NCBI GenBank assembly: GCA_002256005.1
Contig: NKIQ01000012.1
Coordinates: 35,098-99,097, forward strand
Source: Alphaproteobacteria bacterium PA4
GTDB lineage: Bacteria; Pseudomonadota; Alphaproteobacteria; Sphingomonadales; Sphingomonadaceae
DNA: 64,000 nucleotides
Reading direction: 5' to 3'
In this document: positions 1 to 6,962 of the stretch, one piece after another
Layout of the letters: each line of letters opens with the position of its first letter
Numbering within the stretch: position 1 is the stretch's first letter
The notes under the pieces: generated by a model
What the model saw: the letters and a program-made list of their open reading frames with translations, nothing else
Told to the model about the DNA's origin: nothing
Databases searched by the model: none
Program-made: the position numbers and the translations under genes

Positions 1-463
1 CATCGGCCCCGACGACGACATCGGCGCTGGCGCTGCTGCCGTCGCGAAAGCGCATGGTGCCATCGGTCGTCACCGTCGCCAGCGCCTTGCCCAGCTGCAG
101 CACGCCCGGCGGCAGCGCGCCGGCCAGCATGGCGTGCAGATCGGCGCGGTGGATGTGATAATAGCCGGCGCCGCCATGCGCCGCGGCAAAGTCCGCGCCG
201 CGCCCCGACTGGCGCAGCACGTCGCCGGTCTGCCAATGCTGGGTCCATTGCACCTCCGGCACCACCGAAATCGCCCGCATGGCGTCGCCCAGCCCCAGCC
301 AGTCGATGACGCGCACGGCATTGGGGCTGAGCGTGATGCCGGCACCCAGTTCCCCCAGCACCGGCGCCTGTTCATAGAGCGTGACGCGCTGCCCGGCCTG
401 CACCAGCGCCAGCGCCAGGGTGAGCCCGCCCATGCCGGCCCCGATCACCGCGATGTCGGTCAT
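1..463 (-). CDS. FAD-dependent class A monooxygenase (salicylate hydroxylase-like), C-terminus beyond the window
   Basis: Partial gene: it starts with ATG at 463 and runs off the left edge, so only about 154 N-terminal residues are visible. The N-terminus MTDIAVIGAGMGGLTLAL is a Rossmann dinucleotide-binding fold (GxGxxG) followed by an acidic residue after beta-2 (LYEQ), as in FAD-binding hydroxylases. The visible part ends in VVVGAD, where the family's second FAD motif (GADG) begins. Family members hydroxylate aromatic or related substrates with NAD(P)H and O2. The gene lies 13 nt downstream of the MFS transporter on the same strand, suggesting co-transcription. The substrate cannot be told. 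Confidence 0.8.
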   Translation of the reverse strand, partial: MTDIAVIGAGMGGLTLALALVQAGQRVTLYEQAPVLGELGAGITLSPNAVRVIDWLGLGDAMRAISVVPEVQWTQHWQTGDVLRQSGRGADFAAAHGGAGYYHIHRADLHAMLAGALPPGVLQLGKALATVTTDGTMRFRDGSSASADVVVGAD

Positions 464-476
464 GCCTGTCTCCCGC

Positions 477-1688
477 TCAGCGTTGATAGCGACCCAGCGT
501 CAGCAGCAGCAGCGGCGCGATCAGGAAGGTGGCGCCGGCGGCGAGCAGCGCCGGGTCATAGCTGCCGTAAAGGCCGTGAATGTGCCCGAATACGGCGGGC
601 GCAAAGCCGGTCGCCCCCAGCACGCCCGCCATCAGCATGCCATAGATGAAGCCATAATTCTTCATGCCGAAATAGCGCCCGGCCATATAGGCGATGAGAT
701 CGAACTCCGCCCCGCCGGCGAGGCCAACGCAGACGGCGGCGACGCCGATCAGCGGTCCGCTCGGCAGCGTGGTGCCGGCGAGCAGGAAACAGGCCGCCGC
801 GGGAATGGCGAGGAACAGCAGCGCCACCAGCGGTGCCCAGAAGCGATCGAGCAGGAAGCCGGCGACGATGCGCCCGGCCATCACCGACAGGCCGGCGAGG
901 CTGGCATAGCGGGCGGCGGTGGCGGCATCGAGGCCGCGGTCGGTGAGCAACGGTACCAGATTGGGGATCAGCCCGGCGACGCCGAAGGTGACCGCCGAGA
1001 ACACCAGCAGCATCGTCCAGAAGCGCCGGTCGCGCAGCACGCTGGCACGGTCGGCGCCGGGCAGGGCGGCGCGGTTGCTGATGGGGGCATCGCGGAACCA
1101 CAGCCCCACCACCGGCAGCGCGATGACGACCACAGCGGCGCCAAGCAGATGATAGCCCATCGGCCAGCCGCGGTTGGCGATGATCGCCGTCATGATCGGC
1201 GGCGCCAGCACGGCGGTGATGCCGGTGCCGAACAGGGCGAGGCCCAGCGCGGCGCCGCGCGACCGATCGAACCAGCCGGAAATGCCGCGCGTCCAGGTCA
1301 TCTGCGCCGTCCCGGCGCCGAGCAGTGCGACCAGCGCCCAGCCGAGATACCAGCCCGAAATGCTGGCGGCGAACAGCGGCAGTGCCGCGAGGGCCGCGGC
1401 GAAGCCCAGCATCGACAGCAGCGCCACCGGTCGCGCGCCGAAGCGGTCGACCGCCGCGCCCCACAGCCAGCTGATGCCGACCATCACCAGCATCTGCACG
1501 GCAAAGCCCCATTGGATGGCCTCGCGGCTCCAGCCGGTGGCGGCGGCGATCGGCTTCAGGAAGATGCCGAGCGTGTAGAAGGGCAGTGCCGAGATCGAGA
1601 AGGCCGCGCCGATGGCACCGCCGGCGACGATGCGCCAGCCGCGGCGGAATTCCGAAGGCGCGATGCTGCCGGGCAGGGCCTGATCCAT
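477..1688 (-). CDS. MFS transporter
   Basis: About 403 residues with roughly 12 hydrophobic segments, as in the major facilitator superfamily. The conserved loop 2-3 region is visible (WGAAVDRFGARPVALL), and its counterpart in the second half is AGRIVAGFLLDRF. I chose the ATG at 1688 because AGAGGA sits just upstream; the frame stays open to 1730, adding 14 residues. It probably takes up or exports the substrate of the neighbouring flavin enzymes (monooxygenase downstream, flavoprotein cluster divergent at 1804). It resembles the oxalate/formate antiporter-like MFS branch in general form, but the substrate is unknown. Confidence 0.85.
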   Translation of the reverse strand: MDQALPGSIAPSEFRRGWRIVAGGAIGAAFSISALPFYTLGIFLKPIAAATGWSREAIQWGFAVQMLVMVGISWLWGAAVDRFGARPVALLSMLGFAAALAALPLFAASISGWYLGWALVALLGAGTAQMTWTRGISGWFDRSRGAALGLALFGTGITAVLAPPIMTAIIANRGWPMGYHLLGAAVVVIALPVVGLWFRDAPISNRAALPGADRASVLRDRRFWTMLLVFSAVTFGVAGLIPNLVPLLTDRGLDAATAARYASLAGLSVMAGRIVAGFLLDRFWAPLVALLFLAIPAAACFLLAGTTLPSGPLIGVAAVCVGLAGGAEFDLIAYMAGRYFGMKNYGFIYGMLMAGVLGATGFAPAVFGHIHGLYGSYDPALLAAGATFLIAPLLLLTLGRYQR

Positions 1689-1803
1689 GCCGTATCCTCT
1701 CGCCGGTGCCGGCGTTCCGGGCAAGCCCATCCATTTTCATCCGCCCTGCGGTCAAATCCTGCCGCCATTTCCCCCGGCGGCGACGCGGCCCTAGGGTGAC
1801 GCC

Positions 1804-3198
1804 ATGCCCGTCATCCCGCATCCCCCGCAGCCGCCGGCCGGCCATTGGCCGGTCGTCATCATCGGCGGCGGTGCCTGTGGCCTGGTCGCGGCGCTGGCGG
1901 CGCGCGATGCCGGGGCAGAGGTGCTGGTCATCGAGCGCGACGCCAGCCCGCGTGGCACCACGGCGATGTCGACCGGGCTGGTCCCGGCCGCCGGCACGCC
2001 CGATCAGGCGGCCGCCGGTATCGCCGACAATGCCGAAGTGCTGGCGCGGGATATCATCGCCAAGGCCAAGGGCGGTGACGCTGCCGTGGTCGCGGCGCTG
2101 GCCGCAGCGTCGGCAGAAACCGTATTGTGGCTGCGCGAACGCCATGGCGTGCCGTTCACCCTCGTCACCGGCTTCACCTATGCTGGTCACAGCGTGATGC
2201 GGATGATGGGCACGCCCAACCGTACCGGTAGCGAGCTGATGGCGGCATTGCTCGCCGCCTGCGCGGCGGCCGGGGTCGACCTGCTCTGCGATGCGACGGT
2301 CAGCGACCTGGTCGCCGACAGCGACGGCCGCGTCACGGCGGTGGTGGCGACCCGGCCGGACGGTGCGGCGGAGGTCATCGGCTGCGACGCACTGATCCTC
2401 GCCTGCTCGGGGTTCGGCGGCAACGGTGCCATGGTCGCCCATTTTATCCCCGAAATCGCCGGCGCCGTCTTTCACGGACACCCGGGCAACAAGGGCGATG
2501 CGCTGGCCTGGGGGCAGGCGCTGGGCGCGGCGGTCGCCGACATGGACGCCTATCAGGGCCATGGCGGGCTGGCCTGGGGCCATGGCATCCCGATCCTCTG
2601 GCCGCTGATCATGGCCGGCGGTTTCCAGGTCAATCGGCTGGGCACGCGCTTTTCCAACGAGGCACTCGGCTATTCCGAACAGGCGGCGAAGATCGTTGCC
2701 CAGCCCGAGGCGCAGGCGATCAGCATCTTCGATGAACGCCTGCACCGGCTGATGCTCGACTTCGACGATTATCACGATGCCCTGCGCGCCGGTGCGATCA
2801 TCGAAGCGACGGATGTGGCGGAACTGGCAGCAAAAACCGGCCTGCCGCTGGATACGCTCGAGGCGACGCTGGCTGATGTCGCGGCGATGGTCGCCGGCAC
2901 CGCCACTTGTCCGTTCGGCCGGGATTTTAGCGGGCATCCGCCGCTGGCACCGCCCTATCGTGCCGCGCGGGTGACGGGGGCGCTGTTCCACACCCAGGGC
3001 GGGCTGGTCGTCGATGCCGATGCCCGGGTGCTGCGCGGCGATGGCACGCCGCTGCCCAATCTGTTCGCCGGCGGTGGTGCGGCGCGCGGGGTGTCCGGCG
3101 CCGGGGCGGCGGGCTATATTGCCGGCAACGGCCTGTTGACGGCGACGGGATTGGGGCGGCTGGCCGGCATCGCCGCCGCAAAGGGGAACGCGATATGA
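1804..3198 (+). CDS. FAD-binding dehydrogenase, fumarate reductase/3-ketosteroid dehydrogenase-type flavoprotein
   Basis: 464 residues. The N-terminal FAD fold is VVIIGGGACGLVAALAARDAG, followed by an acidic FAD-ribose contact (VIERD). The middle holds the capping region. The C-terminal 'TQGGLVVD ... LFAGGGAARGVSG' block is typical of the FAD_binding_2 family (fumarate reductase, urocanate reductase, 3-oxosteroid dehydrogenases). These enzymes oxidise or reduce C-C double bonds. The stop overlaps the start of the methyltransferase by 4 nt (ATGA), implying translational coupling. The gene is divergent from the MFS/monooxygenase pair with about 115 nt between starts. The substrate is not identifiable. 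Confidence 0.85.
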   Translation: MPVIPHPPQPPAGHWPVVIIGGGACGLVAALAARDAGAEVLVIERDASPRGTTAMSTGLVPAAGTPDQAAAGIADNAEVLARDIIAKAKGGDAAVVAALAAASAETVLWLRERHGVPFTLVTGFTYAGHSVMRMMGTPNRTGSELMAALLAACAAAGVDLLCDATVSDLVADSDGRVTAVVATRPDGAAEVIGCDALILACSGFGGNGAMVAHFIPEIAGAVFHGHPGNKGDALAWGQALGAAVADMDAYQGHGGLAWGHGIPILWPLIMAGGFQVNRLGTRFSNEALGYSEQAAKIVAQPEAQAISIFDERLHRLMLDFDDYHDALRAGAIIEATDVAELAAKTGLPLDTLEATLADVAAMVAGTATCPFGRDFSGHPPLAPPYRAARVTGALFHTQGGLVVDADARVLRGDGTPLPNLFAGGGAARGVSGAGAAGYIAGNGLLTATGLGRLAGIAAAKGNAI

Positions 3199-4352
3199 AA
3201 AGCATCATCGATCAGGCCGGGCATGGCGCGCTGGTCAAGGGCGGGCATGACGATCGCGCCGCGCAGGATTTCGCCTTCACGCTGCGGAATTTCGTCACTT
3301 CCGAACTGATGCCGGCCAATCGCATCGTCTATGATCGCCGCGCCGGGCCGCGCCATGCCCGCCAGACCGGCGCGCCGGCGACAACGCCGCAACAGGTGCG
3401 CGCCGCCATGGGCGCCGACAGCTGGTACAAATTCTATGTCTCCGCCCGCCGCACCAGCCAGGAACTGATCTGGTCGAGCGTCATTCCGGCCGTGGAGGCC
3501 GCCGCCCCCGCAGCCGCACCGGCGTCGGCCGGCGGCACGCTGACGCTGGCCGAGGATTTCGTGCCGCCGCGCTATATCGCGGCCATCGACATCCATTGCA
3601 TGCCCGGCGGCTATTGTGCCGATCGCGGCCCGGGCGATACCGCCGCCGGCGCCGTCTATGATCGCGGCGTCTATCTCTACATGTCGGGCCTGATGGGGCC
3701 GATGAATGATGCCGTCGGCCAATTGGCGGCGCGATGGCTGAAGTCGCGGCTGCCGGATTTCGCACCGGCAACCATCCTCGATCTCGGCTGCGGCGTTGGC
3801 CATTCGACGCTGGCTTATGCCCCGGCCTATCCCGGTGCGGTGCTGCATGGTCTGGATTGCGGTGCGGCGCTGCTGCGCTATGGCCATGCCCGGGCGGAAT
3901 CGCTGGGCGTGCCGGTGCATTTCCAGCAGGGCGATGCCGAGCACACACCCTATGCCGATGCCAGCTTCGACCTCGTCACCAGCCATATCGTGCTGCACGA
4001 AACCAGCACGCGGGCGCTTCCGGCGATCCTGAAGGAATGCCACCGCCTGCTGAAGCCCGGCGGCGTCATGCTGCATATCGACCAGCCGCGCTTTGACGAC
4101 AGCGACCCCTATGCGACCTTCCTGCAGGAAAACGAGACCTATTATAACAATGAACCCTTCTGGCGGCAGTATCGCCGCATCGATCTGGCGGCGGTGGCCG
4201 AAGCGGCAGGCTTTGCCGCGGACGCCATCGAAACCGATGTGCTGACCGCCGCGGTGGTGCAGCAGAGCCAGAACAACGAAAAGGTCGCCGCCGAATCCGC
4301 CGCCGCCCGCAAGCGCGGCTTTTCCGTCCTGCTCGCCCGGAAGTCCGCATGA
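3195..4352 (+). CDS. class I SAM-dependent methyltransferase with unusual N-terminal region
   Basis: 385 residues. The C-terminal half is a class I methyltransferase: motif I ILDLGCGVGHSTLAYA (about residues 196-211), an acidic residue after beta-2 (LHGLD), and a post-motif region FDLVTSHIVLHE, then LLKPGGVMLHID. The first ~180 residues are not part of the methyltransferase fold and contain an Ala/Pro-rich linker near residue 100; I do not recognise that domain. ATGA overlaps join it to the flavoprotein upstream and the small gene downstream, so the three are probably one functional unit. The methyl acceptor is unknown. Confidence 0.8.
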   Translation: MKSIIDQAGHGALVKGGHDDRAAQDFAFTLRNFVTSELMPANRIVYDRRAGPRHARQTGAPATTPQQVRAAMGADSWYKFYVSARRTSQELIWSSVIPAVEAAAPAAAPASAGGTLTLAEDFVPPRYIAAIDIHCMPGGYCADRGPGDTAAGAVYDRGVYLYMSGLMGPMNDAVGQLAARWLKSRLPDFAPATILDLGCGVGHSTLAYAPAYPGAVLHGLDCGAALLRYGHARAESLGVPVHFQQGDAEHTPYADASFDLVTSHIVLHETSTRALPAILKECHRLLKPGGVMLHIDQPRFDDSDPYATFLQENETYYNNEPFWRQYRRIDLAAVAEAAGFAADAIETDVLTAAVVQQSQNNEKVAAESAAARKRGFSVLLARKSA

Positions 4353-4699
4353 AACCGCTGCCCAAACATGTCACCGGCAACCGCCCGGCGGTGCATGACG
4401 AACCGGCCATCGACCGGCTGATCGCCATGGTCCTTGCGCTGACCCGTGAAGTCTCGGTGCTGCGCGACCGCGTCGATACGCTGGAATTGCTGGGGCAGCA
4501 GGCCGGCTGGCTGGCCCCCGAGGCGGTTGACGCGTTCGTGCCGCCGCTGCCCGTCCGCCAGCGCCGCGAAGGCGCGCGCGAGGCGATGATCGGCCGGGTG
4601 CTGGCCATCCTGTCGGAAGAAATCGCCGATCTCGATGGCGGCGAGACCGATGACGCCTATTGGGCCACGATCGCGGCGATCGAAAAGGGCGAGGCATAG
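4349..4699 (+). CDS. small protein of unknown function, coupled to the methyltransferase
   Basis: 116 residues starting in an ATGA overlap with the methyltransferase stop. It is mostly charged and helical, with a leucine-rich stretch (IAMVLALTREVSVLRDRVDTLELL, residues about 25-48, shown here only as the region) that could form a short coiled coil. There is no signal peptide or membrane segment. I do not recognise the family. Its position as third gene of a translationally coupled trio suggests a partner or small subunit for the flavoprotein or the methyltransferase. Confidence 0.65.
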   Translation: MKPLPKHVTGNRPAVHDEPAIDRLIAMVLALTREVSVLRDRVDTLELLGQQAGWLAPEAVDAFVPPLPVRQRREGAREAMIGRVLAILSEEIADLDGGETDDAYWATIAAIEKGEA

Positions 4700-4709
4700 C
4701 ACCAGCCAA

Positions 4710-4734
4710 CTCCCTCCCCCCTGCGGGGAGGGAG
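4710..4734. terminator. GC-rich hairpin after the flavoprotein/methyltransferase trio
   Basis: CTCCCTCCCC (4710-4719) and GGGGAGGGAG (4725-4734) form a perfect 10-bp stem with a 5-nt loop, 10 nt after the stop of the preceding gene. There is no T-tract, so it may be a weak terminator or a small dispersed hairpin rather than a standard intrinsic terminator. Confidence 0.4.
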
Positions 4735-4772
4735 GCTGTTCAGCCGGCCGCCAACCATGGCATAGCGCCGCC

Positions 4773-5375
4773 ATGACCATCCAATCGCTGTTCGCCACGC
4801 CCTTCTACACCGCCGCCATCGCCGACGCGGATTTGCTCGCCGAACTCGAGCACAGCTGCCGCAGCCTCGCCGCCGAGGATCGCGCCGGCCGGGCCTGGGC
4901 CAAGACGAACGGCTATCAGGGCTATACCAGCTATGCCTCGCTGACCGATCTGCCGCAGCGCGACCCGGCCTTTGCCGATTTGAAGCGCCATCTCGATCGC
5001 CACGCCCGCAGCTTTGCCGATGCCGTGCATTTTGATCTGGGCGGGCGCAAGCCGAAGCTCGACAGCCTGTGGGTCAATGTCCTGAAGCCCGGCGGCGGCC
5101 ATAGCGGCCACATCCATCCGCACAGCATCATTTCGGGCACGCTCTACATCGCCGTGCCGCCGGGCGCCGGGCCGCTGAAGCTGGAAGATCCGCGCCTGCC
5201 GCTGATGATGAACGCCCCCGGCCGCACCCCGGAAGCTCCCGAAACATCCCGGCCCTTCGTCTATAGGGCGCCGCAGCCGGGAACGCTGTTCCTGTGGGAA
5301 AGCTGGTTGCGCCATGAAGTGCCGGCGGGGACGGCGAAGAGCGACCGCATCAGCATCAGCTTCAACTATAGCTGA
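4773..5375 (+). CDS. putative 2OG-Fe(II) oxygenase (TIGR02466-type)
   Basis: 200 residues from the ATG at 4773; upstream frame to 4635 runs through the hairpin and is not coding. The core is a double-stranded beta-helix oxygenase: iron ligands are likely H115 and H117 in HPHSIISGTLY, with H181 (WLRHEV) as distal His and R192 (SDRISISFN) for 2-oxoglutarate. The length matches the small family of uncharacterised 2OG oxygenases related to prolyl hydroxylase. It is alone on its strand, convergent with the ribbon-helix-helix gene 5 nt away. The substrate (protein or small molecule) is unknown. Confidence 0.8.
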   Translation: MTIQSLFATPFYTAAIADADLLAELEHSCRSLAAEDRAGRAWAKTNGYQGYTSYASLTDLPQRDPAFADLKRHLDRHARSFADAVHFDLGGRKPKLDSLWVNVLKPGGGHSGHIHPHSIISGTLYIAVPPGAGPLKLEDPRLPLMMNAPGRTPEAPETSRPFVYRAPQPGTLFLWESWLRHEVPAGTAKSDRISISFNYS

Positions 5376-5380
5376 CGGCG

Positions 5381-5572
5381 CTATTCCGCCTTCGGCCGAC
5401 CCCGCTTCGGTGTGGCGCTGACCGCCACCTTGACGCCGCGCCGCGCCAGTGCCTCGCGCAACAGGCACTCGATTTCGGCATTGATGCTGCGCAGGTCGGT
5501 GGCGGCGGCGCGTTCGATGGCGTCGTGCAGCGCGGGGTCGAGCCGCAGGGCAAAGGGTTTGCGCGCCGTCAC
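5381..5572 (-). CDS. Arc-like ribbon-helix-helix protein
   Basis: 63 residues. An N-terminal beta-strand region (KPFALRLDPALHDAIERAA) followed by 'RSINAEIECLLREAL' matches Arc/MetJ-type ribbon-helix-helix DNA-binding proteins, with a basic tail (TPKRGRPKAE). It starts 4 nt after the SPFH gene stop and is probably its operon partner. It could regulate the operon or be an antitoxin-like protein, but no toxin gene is next to it. SPFH plus an Arc-like gene is an arrangement I recall from related genomes; that memory is not tested here. Confidence 0.75.
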   Translation of the reverse strand: MTARKPFALRLDPALHDAIERAAATDLRSINAEIECLLREALARRGVKVAVSATPKRGRPKAE

Positions 5573-5576
5573 GCCA

Positions 5577-6470
5577 CTATTGGTAGAGCGTGCCGGTGTT
5601 CAGCACGGGCTGGGTGTCGCGCTCGCCGCACAGCACCACCATCAGATTGCTGACCATGGCGGCCTTGCGCTCGTCATCCAGCTCGACGACCTTCTTGTCG
5701 CTGAGCATGGCCAACGCCATCTCGACCATGCCGACGGCACCGGCGACCAGGGTTTCGCGCGCGGCAACCACGGCGGCAGCCTGCTGGCGGCGCAGCATGG
5801 CGCCGGCGATTTCCGGGGCATAGGCCAAATGGGTGAAGCCGCATTCGTCGACGGTGATGCCGGCGACGGTCAACCGGGCGATCAGCTCGGCGCGCAATTC
5901 GCTGCTGATCCGGTCATGGTCGCCGCGCAGCGTCACTTCCTTGTGCTCGAAATCGTCATAGGGGTAGCGGGCGCCGATGGTGCGCACGGCGACTTCGATC
6001 TGGGCGGCGACAAAGGCGCGATAATCATCGACATCGAACAGCGCCTGCGCCGAATCGGTGACGCGCCAGACCACCTGGGCGGCCATTTCGATCGGGTTGC
6101 CGCGCAGGTCATTGACCTTGATCATCTGCGAAATCAGGTTGTTGGCGCGCAGCGAGATCTTGGTCTTGCCCATCCACGGCCAGGTCCAGCGCAGGCCGGG
6201 GCTGCGATCGGTGCCGCGATAATCGCCGAACAGCGTCACCGCCGCTGCTTCATTGGGGCCGATCATGTAGAAACCGGGCAGGATGAACAGCGCGGCGAAC
6301 AGCGATAGCCCGGCGAGGGCCAGCAGGATCGGCGCATGGTTCGCGGCGGCCAGAAACACCAGGCCACCGCTGGCGAGCAGCGCGACCAATAGCAGGAGCA
6401 GCATCATATAGCCGCTGGCCCCGTTGCCGGCGGTTTCGCGGCTGGGTTGGCGGATGGCAGCTTCGGACAT
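5577..6470 (-). CDS. SPFH/band 7 domain membrane protein
   Basis: 297 residues. Two hydrophobic segments near residues 21-45 and 47-66 anchor it, then '[21 protein letters not shown]' begins the SPFH (stomatin/prohibitin/flotillin) domain, which continues through '[19 protein letters not shown]'. The C-terminal half is helical and Ala-rich, as in oligomerising band 7 proteins. Such proteins organise membrane microdomains or act with membrane proteases. An SD-like AAGGG precedes the ATG. A strong AT-rich promoter-like segment lies just upstream (6504-6529). Confidence 0.85.
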   Translation of the reverse strand: MSEAAIRQPSRETAGNGASGYMMLLLLLVALLASGGLVFLAAANHAPILLALAGLSLFAALFILPGFYMIGPNEAAAVTLFGDYRGTDRSPGLRWTWPWMGKTKISLRANNLISQMIKVNDLRGNPIEMAAQVVWRVTDSAQALFDVDDYRAFVAAQIEVAVRTIGARYPYDDFEHKEVTLRGDHDRISSELRAELIARLTVAGITVDECGFTHLAYAPEIAGAMLRRQQAAAVVAARETLVAGAVGMVEMALAMLSDKKVVELDDERKAAMVSNLMVVLCGERDTQPVLNTGTLYQ

Positions 6471-6503
6471 TGTCGTTACCCTTGTTGGAATGATGATATC
6501 ATA

Positions 6504-6529
6504 ATTATATCAAATTCCGACAATTGCAA
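6504..6529 (-). promoter_or_regulatory. AT-rich extended -10 promoter upstream of the SPFH gene
   Basis: On the minus strand TGATATAAT (plus 6504-6512) is a perfect TATAAT with the extended -10 TG. TTGCAA at 6524-6529 could be a -35, though the spacing of 14 nt is short. The segment is an AT island in GC-rich DNA and overlaps an imperfect inverted repeat (GATATCAT at 6494-6501 and ATTATATC at 6504-6511), so it may also hold an operator. The predicted transcript would start about 25 nt before the SPFH ATG. Confidence 0.45.
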
Positions 6530-6536
6530 GCCCCCT

Positions 6537-6812
6537 TCAATCGCTGCCACCGCCGCCGCCATCACCGCCGCCGGCGTCGCCTCCCCAGCTGCCGCTGCTG
6601 CCGCCGCCGCCGAAGTCACCACCGCCGGGGGTAAAGTCCGTCGCCGCTTCGCCAACCGACAACGGTGCGTCTGGCGCGTCGCCGATGATGATACCGTCGC
6701 TGCCGTCGTTCCGGCGCGTCTGCGGTGCCGACCTGCGCTTGTGCAGCAGCAGCCAGAGCAACAGCGCCAAAACCAGGATGGCAATGATCATCACGACGAT
6801 GGCGCCCGTCAC
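6537..6812 (-). CDS. small membrane protein with glycine-rich tail
   Basis: 91 residues from a GTG start at 6812, 3 nt after the stop of the 43-residue gene. It has one N-terminal transmembrane helix (residues about 4-24, IVVMIIAILVLALLLWLLL) followed by a basic stop-transfer stretch (HKRRS). The last ~30 residues are almost entirely Gly, Ser, Asp and Trp (GGGDFGGGGSSGSWGG). The tail resembles the Gly-rich ends of some TPM/YgcG-type membrane proteins, but there is no TPM domain. Function unknown; probably in one unit with the tiny gene upstream and the SPFH gene downstream. Confidence 0.7.
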   Translation of the reverse strand: MTGAIVVMIIAILVLALLLWLLLHKRRSAPQTRRNDGSDGIIIGDAPDAPLSVGEAATDFTPGGGDFGGGGSSGSWGGDAGGGDGGGGGSD

Positions 6813-6815
6813 CGA

Positions 6816-6947
6816 TCAGTCTGGCTTGTCGCCATCGCGCGGCGGCCGGCGGAACAGATTGGCCGGGTCCTTGTAGGCCAGCCACATGAAATAGCCGATC
6901 ATGGCCATGAAGCTGACGATCAGGGCGATGACGCCGTAGAGGAACAT
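6816..6947 (-). CDS. 43-residue single-pass membrane protein
   Basis: ATG at 6947, TGA at 6816-6818, encoding 43 residues. One transmembrane helix covers about residues 3-24 (LYGVIALIVSFMAMIGYFMWL), followed by a polar basic tail (YKDPANLFRRPPRDGDKPD). AAAGG lies about 9 nt before the start. It begins 16 nt after the parC stop and is followed after 3 nt by the Gly-rich protein, so it may be read from the parC transcript. Function unknown. Confidence 0.65.
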   Translation of the reverse strand: MFLYGVIALIVSFMAMIGYFMWLAYKDPANLFRRPPRDGDKPD

Positions 6948-6962
6948 GCGAATAGCCTTTTA

